This document shows positions 39,399-51,900 of a stretch of DNA of 64,000 nucleotides, in pieces (the stretch's first letter is position 1; each line of letters opens with the position of its first letter). The position numbers and the translations under genes were made by a program. The DNA lies in the NCBI GenBank assembly GCA_021613335.1, contig JAJTWR010000308.1:1177001-1241000 (forward strand), in the 5' to 3' direction. Below the pieces are notes generated by a model. The model was not told where the DNA came from. It ran no database searches and saw only the letters and a program-made list of their open reading frames with translations. Source of the stretch: Whitmania pigra. Its lineage: Eukaryota; Annelida; Clitellata; Hirudinida; Haemopidae.

Positions 39399-42300
39399 AT
39401 GTCTTCTGATGTCTCTGACGGTATGGTTCATCGCGGTAGAAAGCGGAAACTACTTGGGATTGATAATATGACGCTACTTAGCGACTATTTCGATCGTAAA
39501 TTTCGTTATTCGCCTTCTACCATTGAGTTCGATACGTGCTTGAATGGCGGTAGCAACGACCAGGCAGTATCGAAATGCCAGGCAATTGTAGAACTCCAGG
39601 AAGTTAAATCTGATTTAAATACTACGAAGAATTTGTTAAATTCAGTTGACATTGCACAATGGCGGAAACATACGCAGTACATGCATAGAGGAGGAGAAGT
39701 AGTGAGGCACATCAAAAAGGATATTAAACCCGAATTATGCACCAAAGCTTGGTGTAAATTTTATGAGATATTGTCTCATTTCAGTTTGAATTTATACTTT
39801 GGAGAGGTTTTCAATAGTTTCCATCTGTGTGAAGCCCCTGGAGCATTTGTTACATCCTTGAATCATTTCTTGCACATCAAAGGTATGCTAGCCATTTGGC
39901 TTTAAAATGTTTAAAATAATCTTAAACTCTAGTTTTGTTTAAATTTCAAGCTTTTATTGTCTCGAGGCTTCACTTGCTTCGAACTTCTTTACATTTATTT
40001 ATATTTTTCAAAAAAATGTCATTATATTGAATACCAATATGCTAAACCATTGCTTTATCAAATTGGAACTTTATTAAGTACATTATAAATGTTTTGATTG
40101 ATCGTTATTAAAACATCTTTATCTGAGATTATTTAACAAGATTTAATTGTAATTAGGAATATGTATTTTTATGTAATGAATTTATGAAATGAGCCATGAA
40201 ATTTGTTTTCGATTCAGGTTATGAGGGTCAGTGGAAATGGGGAGCAAACACACTGAACCCTCTTTATGAGGGCAATGGCTTTGGCTGCATGATTGATTCA
40301 GATAACTTCATCAAAGAAACTCTTGATAATTGGTGTTTTGGAGATGACGATACTGGTGACATAATGGTGCTGGAAAACATTGAGTGCATACAACAAATAT
40401 GTGAAAGGGATTTTGAGGGAGGAATTGATCTGGTAATTTGCAATCTTTGTTAGGTTTTAGTTTCTCATTTTAATTGGAAATGTTAATCTTTCAGGTAACC
40501 TGTGACGGCAGTTTTGATTGTGCCAATGAACCCGAGGATCAAGAAAAGAATGTGTTTGCCCTTCACTTCTGTGAATTGGTGGCCAGTTTGAGTATTTTGA
40601 GAAAGGGTGGAGTGATGGTGCTGAAGATGTTCACCATGTTTGAGAATCCTGCAATTGGTCTCATGTACCTATTATCAGGTCTTTTTGAGGAAGTCAGTGT
40701 TATGGAAATTCATTCCTTATCTGCTTATGTTGGAAATTTAGTTTTGTGCTGATTTAAAAAAAAACATGACTATTTTAGCTTTATGTGTTTAAACCAGTAA
40801 CAAGCAAACCAGGAAACTCTGAAGTCTATGTTGTTGCAATGAAATTTCTAGGGATATCAAAAGTTCTCTTAGATAAGATGAAACATGAAATAAGTAAGTT
40901 GCTGCTCTTTATGAATTTTGCATCATTGATTCTTACTGGGGTATTTTATGTTGCCACAGAAACATTCAGGTTCAAGCAGGATTTGGAACTATTTACCACA
41001 AATTTTCTGCCCGAATCGTTTCTGAAAGAACATGTGGAGTGTTGCAAACTCTTCTGTGGCTGGCAGAAGGAAACGATTCTTGAGAATGTTGAGAGCTATT
41101 TGAACACTTGTGACACTCGGTCAGTATACTTAGAGAAGAAATATTTCTGCAAGGAGTTTCTAAACCTTTACGAAGTGAGGAGGATGAAGAAGGAATTTCA
41201 AATTGTACCCAATCAATCGACTGTTAGTTTTGGAATTACATTGCTTTTGATGTTCACAGATTCAAGATCAACTAAATATTAATAAAAAATACTATATTGA
41301 TGTTTTGAGTGAACCAGTATCTGTAATATCCTTGTAATATCTATATTTTAATGTTTTCTTTTTCTAAATAGCAACAATTTGTGCCTGGGGGTTTAGATGG
41401 AGATGATGATGTTGATAAGGGACACGTTGGATCTCTCTTGGAGAGGCGGAAAGCCTTGTCATTGCCCATTCTAGAGAGGCTCTCCAGCATGGAGATGTTT
41501 CAAGTGGAAGATTCAAATCATTTTAATCTTCAGGTGAATTTAAAAAGACTTCCTTTTACCCAATAATTTGCCAGGAATTTGATTCATGCCTTTAAAATTT
41601 TTATGTCTCAAATACTTCAAATGCTGATGTTTAATTGTGCTATTCTTGTAAGAACAAAAGTGTAATAACAAACTATTTAAATATTTATAATTAAAATAAA
41701 CGTATTTTTATTTCATTTCTTTTTTCCAGAACATGAAATTGTCCGAGCTGAACGAGAAGTGGAAGGTAATCCGCGGGAAGATGTTTGACCGCATCGGTTC
41801 GTCGAAGTTCTGTCGAAAGTCTTTCCTGATGCGACTTGATGAATGCTTGAGGAATGAATTGGTGAGTACTCCATGAAAAACTCTGCAAATTGTATATTAA
41901 TATTGAAAAATTGTAAATTAATATAAATTCTAAATTATTGTTTTTAAAGTCGATTGCAACCGATTGACTCTCGAATTTTGTAAACTTTGTAATTCAGGTA
42001 TCTGTTAATGGAGAGAATCTTAAGAAAGTTGAAGATGTTTTGTTTGAGGATGGCATCCTCAAGAAATTGAAGGAGTTTAACATCAAAGGCATCTGCTCCA
42101 CAGACTCATGCATTGCTCAAAAATTGGAACTTCTAAGCAGAGAGTCTGGTGCTGAGGTGCAAGTCATTAAAATATTTATATTTAGAAAATATATAGATTT
42201 AAACTTTTTATTATTGACGATAATATTTATTCAAGATAATTAAGATTTAAGTTAATACATTTGTTAATTGGTTTGTTTCGTAGGTTGTTGAATTGAATTT

Positions 42301-43193
42301 GTCAGGTGATGGTCACCTGAGGATTGAAAATTTAATTGCTTCTGGTGGCTCGGACACAGCTTACATCATACCCAGCCAAAACTGTATTTCACGATTCATA
42401 CAAATTCTAGGGGTTTGTTTCCATATTTCTTGACTTTTCTATGTAATATTATGTTTAGTGGAAGCAATAATTTATTGTTTTTATAATTTTTGTCAAAGAA
42501 TAAAAAATATTCTTGAAAAATGACTAAATATTTGTAACACTCATAGAATGCTCTATTCATTTGAGTTAAAAACAACTTTTGTGATGAATTATTTTGTCTC
42601 TGATATTATTTTATTAATTTGCTTAAATTTTGTTTGTTTCTGAATTTCAGACCATGAGGAGTGGATGTTCTTTGTTGCTTCCCCTTGGAGCCTTAATTAC
42701 AAGAATATCTGCACAAATGTTTATCCTGCTCTTGAGTCACTTCCAGCAGGTTGTCTTCTTAACCATTGTTAACGAATTATATTATTGTTATTATTTAACC
42801 ATTAAACTGAACAATTAATCTTTCATTTATTTCTTTGCCAGGTATCAATTTTCAGATGTGGTCGACTGCCGTACCTGTGCATATTTGCCAGTTCATTTTT
42901 GGGAATTCCACAAGATGTCCCTGATAAGCTGAACAATGTTTGTGATGCCATCGACAAAGAATCGAACGATGGTCGAGTTGTTCTGTCATTCCTTCCTACA
43001 AGAATTTGCAGCGGTTGGTACCTGATAAAGTCTCATTCACCTGGCTATGATTGTTATTCATTTTTTATTAATTATTTTTAATAATTGGTTTGCAGATGTT
43101 GAAGTGATGTCGATCCTGCATGACATAAATAATGATTATTTGAAGATGAGGATCAATTATTTTCTCACTTTATTTCAACAAGCGGAGAAGTGA
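39399..43193 (+). CDS. CMTR2: Cap-specific mRNA (nucleoside-2'-O-)methyltransferase 2
   Basis: Twelve exons: 39399-39882, 40218-40432, 40495-40692, 40779-40893, 40960-41222, 41372-41533, 41730-41861, 41998-42156, 42284-42412, 42651-42749, 42842-43013, 43096-43193, giving 741 residues (human 770). The RrmJ/FtsJ fold contains HLCEAPGAFVTSLNHFL (SAM site), ANTLNP, DNTGDIM-like DDTGDIM, CDGSFDC, GGVMVLKMFTMFEN and KPGNSEVYVV. The Asp of CDGS, the Lys of VLKM and the Glu of NSEVY fit the K-D-K-E catalytic set; the first Lys lies near WRKHTQYMHRGG. The C-terminal non-catalytic methyltransferase-like half is retained (LPLGALITRISAQMFILLL). CMTR2 methylates the second transcribed nucleotide of capped mRNA to make cap2. 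The first ATG in frame (MSSDVSDGM) is taken as start. AATAAA is at 43420-43425. Confidence 0.94.
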
Positions 43194-43785
43194 AATCTGC
43201 ATGAATTTATATGCCATTTTTTGATTCGGAAATTCATGAATTTTGCAGAAATATTTTCAAAATTTAAGTCAAGACTCGTGTTTTGTGTGTGACTGATGCC
43301 TCTGAGCGAATTCATCGAATCTCTGTCAGACAATCTCTCAATGTTCGAGCTATTTATCAGAGCTGGTTATTTTTCTATGAATCTGAACATATGGAATGAC
43401 ACTTTTGCTTGAAGTTATTAATAAAATTAATTATTTATATTGAAAGTCTGATATTAAGGTGGTATTCTTTTAAATTTATTGTAGCATTTCCTCCGCGATG
43501 TTGGTATCTGTCCACCAAAATTATCATTGATCCGAGAGTATTTTAGTCATGCGTTTCAGCCTTTAACAAATTAAAAATTGGTAACTAGCTCTTCTTGGTA
43601 ACTATCACACTTGGCAGTGTCAAAGTTTGTCAAAATTAAATAAGAGTGATTGTGAGATTTAACTGTTTAAAAGTTGTGACTAAATGTAGATCTAGTAAAA
43701 TTAAGCTATTGCTAAGTCTGAAATGTAGACTTATTACAAATCTTTTTTTTACAAAATTGACTTATTTTAGTTGTCTGTAAATAGT
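43194..43785. other. Convergent 3' region of CMTR2 and the sulfotransferase-like gene
   Basis: About 590 bases between two convergent stop codons. It carries the CMTR2 polyadenylation signal. No other feature is seen. Confidence 0.6.
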
Positions 43786-44691
43786 TTAAGCAAGTGATTT
43801 GTTTAAATGGGTGACACGTTGAGTTGCACCATTATTTGGTGGAAAACAAAGTTCTCCAACAATTTCAGTAGGGGGATGTTCCTTTTCTTTTGAATTCGTA
43901 TCTTTAATTCTTCTGTTGTTGCTGTTGACTTTGTTGTTGTGGTTGCCCAGGTTGTTGTCCAGGTTGTTGTGTCCAGGTTGTTGCTGTCCAGGTTGTTGCT
44001 GTCCAGGTTGTTGTTGTCCAGGTTGCTGTTGCTGTCCAGGTTGTTGTTGTTGTCCAGGTTGCTGCTGTTGTCCAGGTTGCTGTTGCTGTCCAGGTTGTTG
44101 TTGTCCAGGTTGATGCTGTTGTCCAGGTTGCTGTTGCTGTCCAGGTTGTTGCTGTCCAGGTTGCTGTTGCTGTCCAGGTTGTTGCTGTCCAGGTTGCTGT
44201 TGTTGTTGTTGTCCAGGTTGCTGTTGTTGTCCAGGTTGTTGTTGTTGTCCTGGTTGTTGCTGACCAGGCTGTTGTTGTCCAGGCTCTTTCTGTCCAGGTT
44301 GCTGTTGTCCAGGTTGTTGTTGTCCAGGTTGCTTTTGTTGTCCAGGTTGCTGTTGTTGTCCAGGTCGTTGCTGACCAGGCTGTTGTTGTCCAGGCTCTTT
44401 CTGTCCAGGTTGCTGTTGTCCAGGTTGCTTTTGTTGTCCAGGTTGTTGCTGTCCAGGTTGCTGTTGTTGTCCAGGTTGTTGCTGTCCAGGTTGTTGCTGT
44501 CCAGGTTGCTGTTGTCCAGGTTGTTGTTGTTGTCCAGGTTGTTGTTGTCCAGGTTGCTGTTGTCCAGGTTGTTGTTGTCCAGGTTGTTGTTGTTGTCCAG
44601 GCTGTTGCTGAGATTTTGATTTTGTCGAGCTTGATTGTTGAGCTTGCTGCTGTTGCTTTTGTTCATTTTCCCTTTGTTGACGTTCTCTTTC
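43786..44691 (-). repeat. Last exon: about 40 PGQQ-type repeats
   Basis: This exon starts ERERQQRENEQ, matching the microexon unit, so it is the last member of the array with a long extension. After SSSTKSKS it encodes roughly 40 units of PGQQQ, PGQQQQ or PGQKE over about 640 bases. A 17-base unit near 43963-43980 then changes the reading to HNNLDNNLGNHNNK and a unique end (GATQRVTHLNKSLA) before TAA at 43788. PGQ-rich repeats are known in elastic or cohesive proteins such as glutenins and some silks. A larger block containing CAGGCTGTTGTTGTCC recurs about 100 bases apart (44267 and 44373). The acceptor (TCATAAAAAAAG) is poor. Confidence 0.75.
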
Positions 44692-47600
44692 CTTTTTTTA
44701 TGAGAAGTAAAACGATATATTTGAAAATTCGACATTTGAAGTTGGAAGGCAATTACAACTAATCTTTATTTATGAACCTGCTTCTCTTTCAACTGACGCT
44801 CTTGTTCCTGTTAAATGATTTAAAATTAATGAATTAGTTTTAATAATTAATAAATAATTAATACAAACTGAAAATTTTGGAGAACATATTTTAAAGAATT
44901 AATAGTCAAAAGGAAACTAGTGGCAGTGAAATATTATTAAATAAATGCTTTTATATGTCTACCTGCTGCTCCTTTTGTTGACGTTCTCGATCCTAGTAAT
45001 GAAATTAATTATTTAAAAAATTTTATTAATAACGATTACTTTAATAGTTACTGTAGTCGTCAAACTTGATTTAATCAAAACGCAATTAATAATTGTCAAC
45101 TACTACCCACATTTTCAAATTTGGTTAATAATGTAAAAAATAATGATATTTTTAATGATATTTTAAATTAATTAAGAGTAATTACCTGTTCTTTTTGTTG
45201 ACGTTCTCGCTCCTAATTGTAAAGTTAATTGACATGAAATTGAAATCAATATTAATATAAGAATGATTAATATTTAATGAACTTTGTTTATTGAGATGAT
45301 ATCCTTTATTATATTAAAATTTAATATTTATGCAAAACATTATGCCCGATTGGCATGTCGATTAGCCGATTACAAAATTTATTTCCATTAAAAAAATTAC
45401 CTGTTGCTCCTTTTGTAGGCGTTCTCGTTCCTAAATTTAATTAACGTGAAATTGTATTAATATTAATGATGATAATAATAGCAACTATTATAAGCCAATA
45501 ATAATGCTAATAATAATTATTATCATTAATGTTATAGTTTAATAGTAATATTTATTACTTATTTTGTCGTGACTACAATAATTCTATTATCAGTTACTTG
45601 ACATACATTATACTGTTATTATTAATTTTATTATATCTAATGTAATGTATCCTATATGAAATATATATATAAACCAATCCTATAATGAAAACTACTTACA
45701 ATAAATCAAATAAGCGCTGTTATTAATAAGCATTTAAATGAAAATTACCTGTTGCTCTTTTTGCTGACGATCTCGATCCTAGCAGTAAATTTAGTTGGAA
45801 AATAATGAAACATAATTTAGCATTGTCTCAATTAATGTTGATTCATATTGTATCGCATCGTATTGTATTACATTGTGTTTTATAGTATTGTCAAATTGAA
45901 ACAACCTATCCCCTAGACGGGAACTAATTCCCTTGGAATAGTTCATTAATGAATTTATGAATCTTTTTTTGGTGTGATTTTTTTGGCTATTTGAAAATAA
46001 ACGAATTCAAACCTGAAAAAGTAAATTGAGTTATATATTATTACTGTTTGTATTTTGGAAAGTAATTTTAACAAAGTGATACAAAACAATGTCTATTATG
46101 AGATAGATAGTTATTATTTAAATCCAATTAAAAATAATTACCTGCTGCTCCTTTACTTGACGTTCACGTTCCTAATTTAATTAATGATAAATTTTAATTG
46201 CAATCACAGTAATAATTGGTTTAACTCTCAGCTCTGATTACAATGATTCTAGTGTTAATTACTTGATATATATATATATTTCTATAATATTAACATTTCA
46301 AATGATCGCTACGTGTAAAATATGAATGTTAGATTTTAATTAATGGTATGAGACATGGAGAAGCCAGTGAGAGCGTTCTTGGCTGCTATTGTTATTGGCG
46401 TTGTGAGGCAGACTTCATCGGCACAACAAGTCCATAGAGAACTTTTCGCGATTGAGACAACGGTCTGATAACCGTATGATAACCTAAATCTCAGGAGATT
46501 TTAAGGTTTCACATTGTGAAGACGGGGAAATTCCTATGTTTGTGAGCTCAGATCTGGAGTATCAAGATATATCGCTGCTCTGTCATTTTTAGCATTTTTG
46601 TCGACACAATTAATTTATAATAATCACAATTGCAAATTCATTTTAAAATAATGACCTGCTGTTCTTTTTGTTGACGATCTCGTTCCTAAATTTAATAGGT
46701 ACAGCAACATTAATATTAATATTAATATTTAAATTTAATAGATATATCAACATTAATTAATATTGATATTAATATTTCTGCTTCCGAAAATGCTGTGAGA
46801 TTTTAATGGCCGAAATGTACCAAGCCTGGGGAAATTCCCTTGGGAATCCTTGAAATTCCTTGGATATTTAAAAAAAATTAAAACAAATGCTAAAATAATT
46901 ACCTGCTGTTGACGATCTCGTTCCTAGTTGTAAATTTAGTTAAATATTATTACATTTATTATATATTATTAATTAATTTATTTATTTGACTTTGTTAGTT
47001 GTTATTTCAGCGACCCAATTAATTAGCACTTTACTATCGATGTTATTATCAAATATTATCTCAACTGACAAAAAATAATTTACATTAATTCCATTGTATA
47101 AATTAATTTTAAATAATTTACATTAATCATATTATATAAATTCATTTTAAAATATTTAATATTCAAATATTTAAAATATTTACCTGCTGCTCCCTTTGTT
47201 GACGCTCTCGTTCCTAGATTAAATTTAAATGTAGTATGAAACTTGAATAACAATGTTAATCATTATTATAAATTAATTAACCCCATCGGCAGTTCAGGTG
47301 ATGGGTATCAATATGTATTTTTATTAAAGTTATTATTTCTAATGGAATATCGTTATCGCGGTATTAATTTACATTTCTGAAATAATTTGCAGGAAATGGA
47401 TTATGTGGTGTTATTTAGATTTTACAATCAGAAATCGATGTAAATTTCAAAATAATTACCTGTTGTTCCTTTTGTTGGCGCTCGCGTTCCTAAATTTAAT
47501 AAATAAAGTATTAATAATTAAATATTATTATAATATTTTTAATTACATTTTTATTTTTATAAGTTTGTTAATTATATTTAAATATTAATTATTAATAATA

Positions 47601-48850
47601 TTTCATTACTATATAATATATAATATTAATAATAGTATATTAAATTATTATAATTATAATAATTATATAATATATAACATTAATAATAATATTTTATTAT
47701 TATATAATTAATATAATATATAATAATATAATGTATAACATTAATAATAATATTTTATTAATTATAATAATTATATAATATATAACATTAATAATAATAT
47801 TTTATTATTATATAATTAATAAATACAGTGATATAAATATTTATTAAATGTGAAATATAATATTAATATCAATTATTATTATTTGCTGAACTTGTTGCGA
47901 TTACAATAAATTTGTATTGATTAATTAATTAATTTATATATCTTATTAAACTATTATTGTAAATTATTGTTATTATTTCTAATAGAATATCGTTATCGTT
48001 ATTATTAATTTACATTTCTGAAATAATTTACAGTAAATGGATTATGTGGTGTTATTTAGATTTCACAATAAGAAATCGATGTAAATTTCAAAAACCTCTT
48101 GTTCCTTTTGCTGGCGCTCTCGTTCCTAAATTTAATAAATACAGCATTATTAAATATTAATATTAACATTATTATTTAATTATTGCAATATATTTATATA
48201 ATTTAATATATTTACCTAATATTTAATTATTAACACTAATCATGTAATTAATAAATATACTGATTTTAATTAATTTATGTATATTATTAAACTATTATTG
48301 TAAAATAATTTTTACATTACAAACATCTGTTATTATTGAAAAGTTACAATAACGAATTCAAATTACAGCTTAAGGTAGTTACCTGTTGTTCCTTTTGCTG
48401 GCGTTCTCGTTCCTAATTTTAAACGTTGCTAATTTAAATTTAAACTATTGCAAATGCTTCCAAACAATCGCAAAAATTGTGATCAGTAAAAATTCATTCA
48501 ATAAATCAAAGACAAAATTTTTATTATAAATAAATTGCAAATATTATTATTATTCTCATTAATAGCAATGTCAATATACAATTAAGAATAAATTAAATGT
48601 AAAAAAAATTTTAATAACGAAAAAAATAACGTATTATTAATTAATAAAGATTAAGAACAAAATCATTTGTGGTAGATACTAAAACCATCAATCTGTTTTA
48701 CCTAATCAGAGTTAATGGAACAGCTGACAAATTTTGCTCAAAGACTTTTAGTAAGTCTAAATAAAATCATCAGTAAAATCTCTAACCACTTTTTCTTTTT
48801 GTTGAATTTCTTGTGCCGGTTGTTGTTGTTGCTGCTGCTGCTGCTGCTGC

Positions 48851-48936
<86 letters not shown>

Positions 48937-51900
48937 GATAGTATAACTTCTGTTGTTGAAGTTGATCGCGATAGCTATTGGCACCGTTGAAGTCGTCCTG
49001 AAAGAAATTGGAGACAAATTGTTGAAAGCACACACAGAAGAAGAATAAGAAGGTGATTGATGCCGAATGGAAATTCTTTTTCCTTACGAGTCGTGCAAAT
49101 TCTGGTTCGTCCTTCCACTGAAACTTCTCGTCATGAAGCAGTTCGACCAACTTATCGTTGAAGCCTTCGTAGAATGCGTTGAGCATTGCCTCTGTACTCG
49201 TCAACATTCTTTGTCTCGAATTCTTCGATCTTTCCTCAAGAATCCGTTTTTCCAATTCCGTGAGGAGCTTCACTGGAAATGGAGCTAATAACAAAGAAAA
49301 TATAAACTTTTTGTCATTCGCTTTTACACGTTGGCTGTAATTTATTACAGATTCGCGTAAATCTCAGGGTTGGAATACTACAGATAAAGTTTCTAAACCT
49401 AAGCAGTTTCTTGATCAATAACCCCAACTTCCACGCAGATACAAATCTATGCTAATTAACGCATACTCACCCATTTGACCACACATTCTCTATTTTTAAA
49501 ATATAATCCTCACATTTTTAGCATATGTATTTATCATATATTCTCCATATTTGTACATACATATTATATATTCTCCTCAAGCCTACTTACCAAGACCCAG
49601 ATGGTTACAGACTTCGTTGATGGTTTTACTGGGATAATAAACGAAATCTTCGTGTCTCAGGATGAGCACCTGCGATGCAAAGGCTCTCTTCCAGTCGGAA
49701 ACAAATGGGTAGTACATGCCGATCCTCAGTTTTGCCTTTTAAAAATTTGGAATGCAACAGTTATAAGATGTTTAGTTTTGACGAGTATTGATGATCGTAT
49801 AAACAATCTCTTATATATTTGGATTAATAATCACCTAGGATAATTTAGATCAGATTACGTAAATAATTGTTGAAACATAACCAGTACAAAATTCAAATAA
49901 ATTCACAATATTGCTTCATTTGAATTCCATGTTAATTCTTCGGTTAAATCTCATTTAAAAAATAAAACTTCACAAAGATTTATTATTATAAAATGTGAAG
50001 CAATATTAGAGAAGTGACCAACGACAATCATTTTGTTAAAGTGGCTGTCGTAGGCACAAGCCCTCCACGACTTTCTCTTGAAACAATCTGTCATCGAGGT
50101 TATGGCTTTACTGACTGCAGTGTGGAAGTCTTCTGGGCTCGTGTTGTTGGAATTTGCCAAATAACCTTGGTACAACCTGGAGAAGGAAACCCGCACATGT
50201 AAAGTGAGCAATAATCGATGCAAATTTAAATGTTAATTTCAAATCAATTTAGTATTTCATTTATATTTAAGGTATGATGATACAACATGTAATAAACAAC
50301 ATGTTTTTGTGAAACAACATGTTTTAAGCAGTGAGGTTTTCTTGTAATATTTTTTCTTGTCTTCAAAACAAACCTCTGTGTTGGATTTCTCAGAACGATG
50401 ATGATTCTAACTTCTGGAGTGAGTCTTTTTATCAGGTCAGGTACAGTCAATTGCGGTTCATCTCTTCCTTTGTTCTCAGGGATGACGTTCCAGTTCTCGA
50501 AGTTCCACAAATACGAACTAGTACCATCGCCTGTTTGGAAATTTCTGGTTTTTAGGAAAGCTCCTTGTTGACTCTTTCCTTTAAGTTACTTTTGTGTTTA
50601 GCATTTGAAAATGAAAAGATTATTTTTTTAAAGTAATTTATTAAAATATGGTTTACTCGAGGTTAAAATTGAGAGTAAGAATTTAATAGTTAGTCATTTA
50701 ATAATGTCACACAAAGTTCATAATAGGTTATTGAAATATTAATGAATTAATATATAATTTATAATATTAATTTTAATGTGTAATTTTTATTATGATATTT
50801 ATTAATAAAACAAAAAGTCTAAAATATAATTAATGTTACATAAACGAGAAAATCGTAATAATAGACTCCACAACGCTTGATTCATTGGATTCGAAAGTTA
50901 CCGGTAAGAATTGTTCTGAATTTGGTCACATCACCAGTCTCCTTGTCCTTGAAGATGGTGGCATTGACACGAATCTTCTCAGATGAACTGTCAAACAGGT
51001 CGACGTAATCCTTGAAGGAAGCCTTGAGTGCTTTTTTTGTAAATTGCAATATTTATTCTTAATTGTTATCAATGATGTAATTGTAATATTTATTCTTAAT
51101 TATTATCAATGATGTAATTGTAATATTTATTTTTAATTATTATCAAGGATGTAATTAGCCATGGAGTAGCCATGATTTTAAAATCAGTCTAAATAAGTTT
51201 AGTCAATTTTTTTTTTAATGTGTACATTAAACAGTTAACACATATTAACAATAAATATCATTTACAATAATAAAATAAAGTACCGGTAAATTAACGGTAA
51301 ATATTTAATTTCATACTAAGGACACATAAGAAATTCAAAGACACAAGTAAATTAGTTATCGAAATGGGTAATAAATGTCGATGTCAAAAGTTTTCCTAAT
51401 TCATTGGAGCTGTATTATAATCAATAACTTATTTATGATTTATTATTAATGTGTTTAAATTATGCCGATTTAGAAGAATTGTATAGTAATAATTATTATC
51501 ACATTATTAGTAATATTAAAGATTGTTGTACCTGCCTATTCAATTCAAATCAACCTCAACATACCTGGTCCCCTTTCGTTCCAAAATTCCGGTTCTTCAA
51601 TTTCAGGATTTTTAACAAATGGATGAAATCCTAGGATGGTATGGAGTCTGATGAAGTTGGTCGGAGGAACCTCCATGATGTAAAATCCAGGCATGCACCT
51701 GGTTCTCCATTTGTTCGTCATGTGTTGTCTTTTGGCGAAGGTCCTTCTCATGTCTTGGAAATCTTTGTTCAGAGCTTCACTGTGTTTATCCAGGTTGAGG
51801 TATGAATTGTTCTTGTAGGGCTGTTTTGGTATCATTTCCGCCCAACACGGGTTCTTGTAATCAAGGAGAACTTCCAATTTTTCCTGAAATTTCAAGTAAT

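Larger units (their letters stand above)
44778..48412 (-). repeat. Array of twelve phase-0 microexons encoding ERERQQKEQQ variants
   Basis: In transcription order: 48412-48383, 48125-48096, 47489-47460, 47213-47184, 46923-46903, 46685-46656, 46171-46142, 45778-45749, 45430-45401, 45212-45186, 44992-44963, 44807-44778. Ten are 30 bases, one is 27 and one is 21. Each is flanked by AG and GT and starts and ends in phase 0, so any subset can be included without shifting frame. Encoded decapeptides include ERERQQKEQQ, ERERLQKEQQ, DRDRQQKEQQ, ERERQVKEQQ, DRERQQKEQQ and EQERQLKEKQ. Introns are about 150-610 bases and share AT-rich flanks such as CCTAAATTTAATAAAT in plus orientation. Only the Gln frame is open through all twelve: one other frame meets a stop in the 46171 exon, and the third in the 44807 exon. 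Confidence 0.85.

Noticed and set aside
43939..44619. Plus-strand open frame of 226 codons made of LLSRLLLS repeats
   Set aside because: It is the antisense shadow of the PGQQ repeat. Low-complexity DNA without stops explains the length, and the minus strand has splice signals and a matching upstream exon series.
43803..44735. Minus-strand 310-codon frame reading LDNNN repeats
   Set aside because: It is another frame of the same exon. The frame set by the microexons (ERERQQ...) reads PGQQ. The LDN-type reading meets a stop in the microexon at 44807-44778 when extended upstream.
44778..48412. Short repeats at spaced intervals, CRISPR-like at first sight
   Set aside because: The spacers vary from about 150 to 610 bases, each repeat is bounded by splice AG/GT, and the repeats are coding and divergent. 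This is an exon array in an animal genome.
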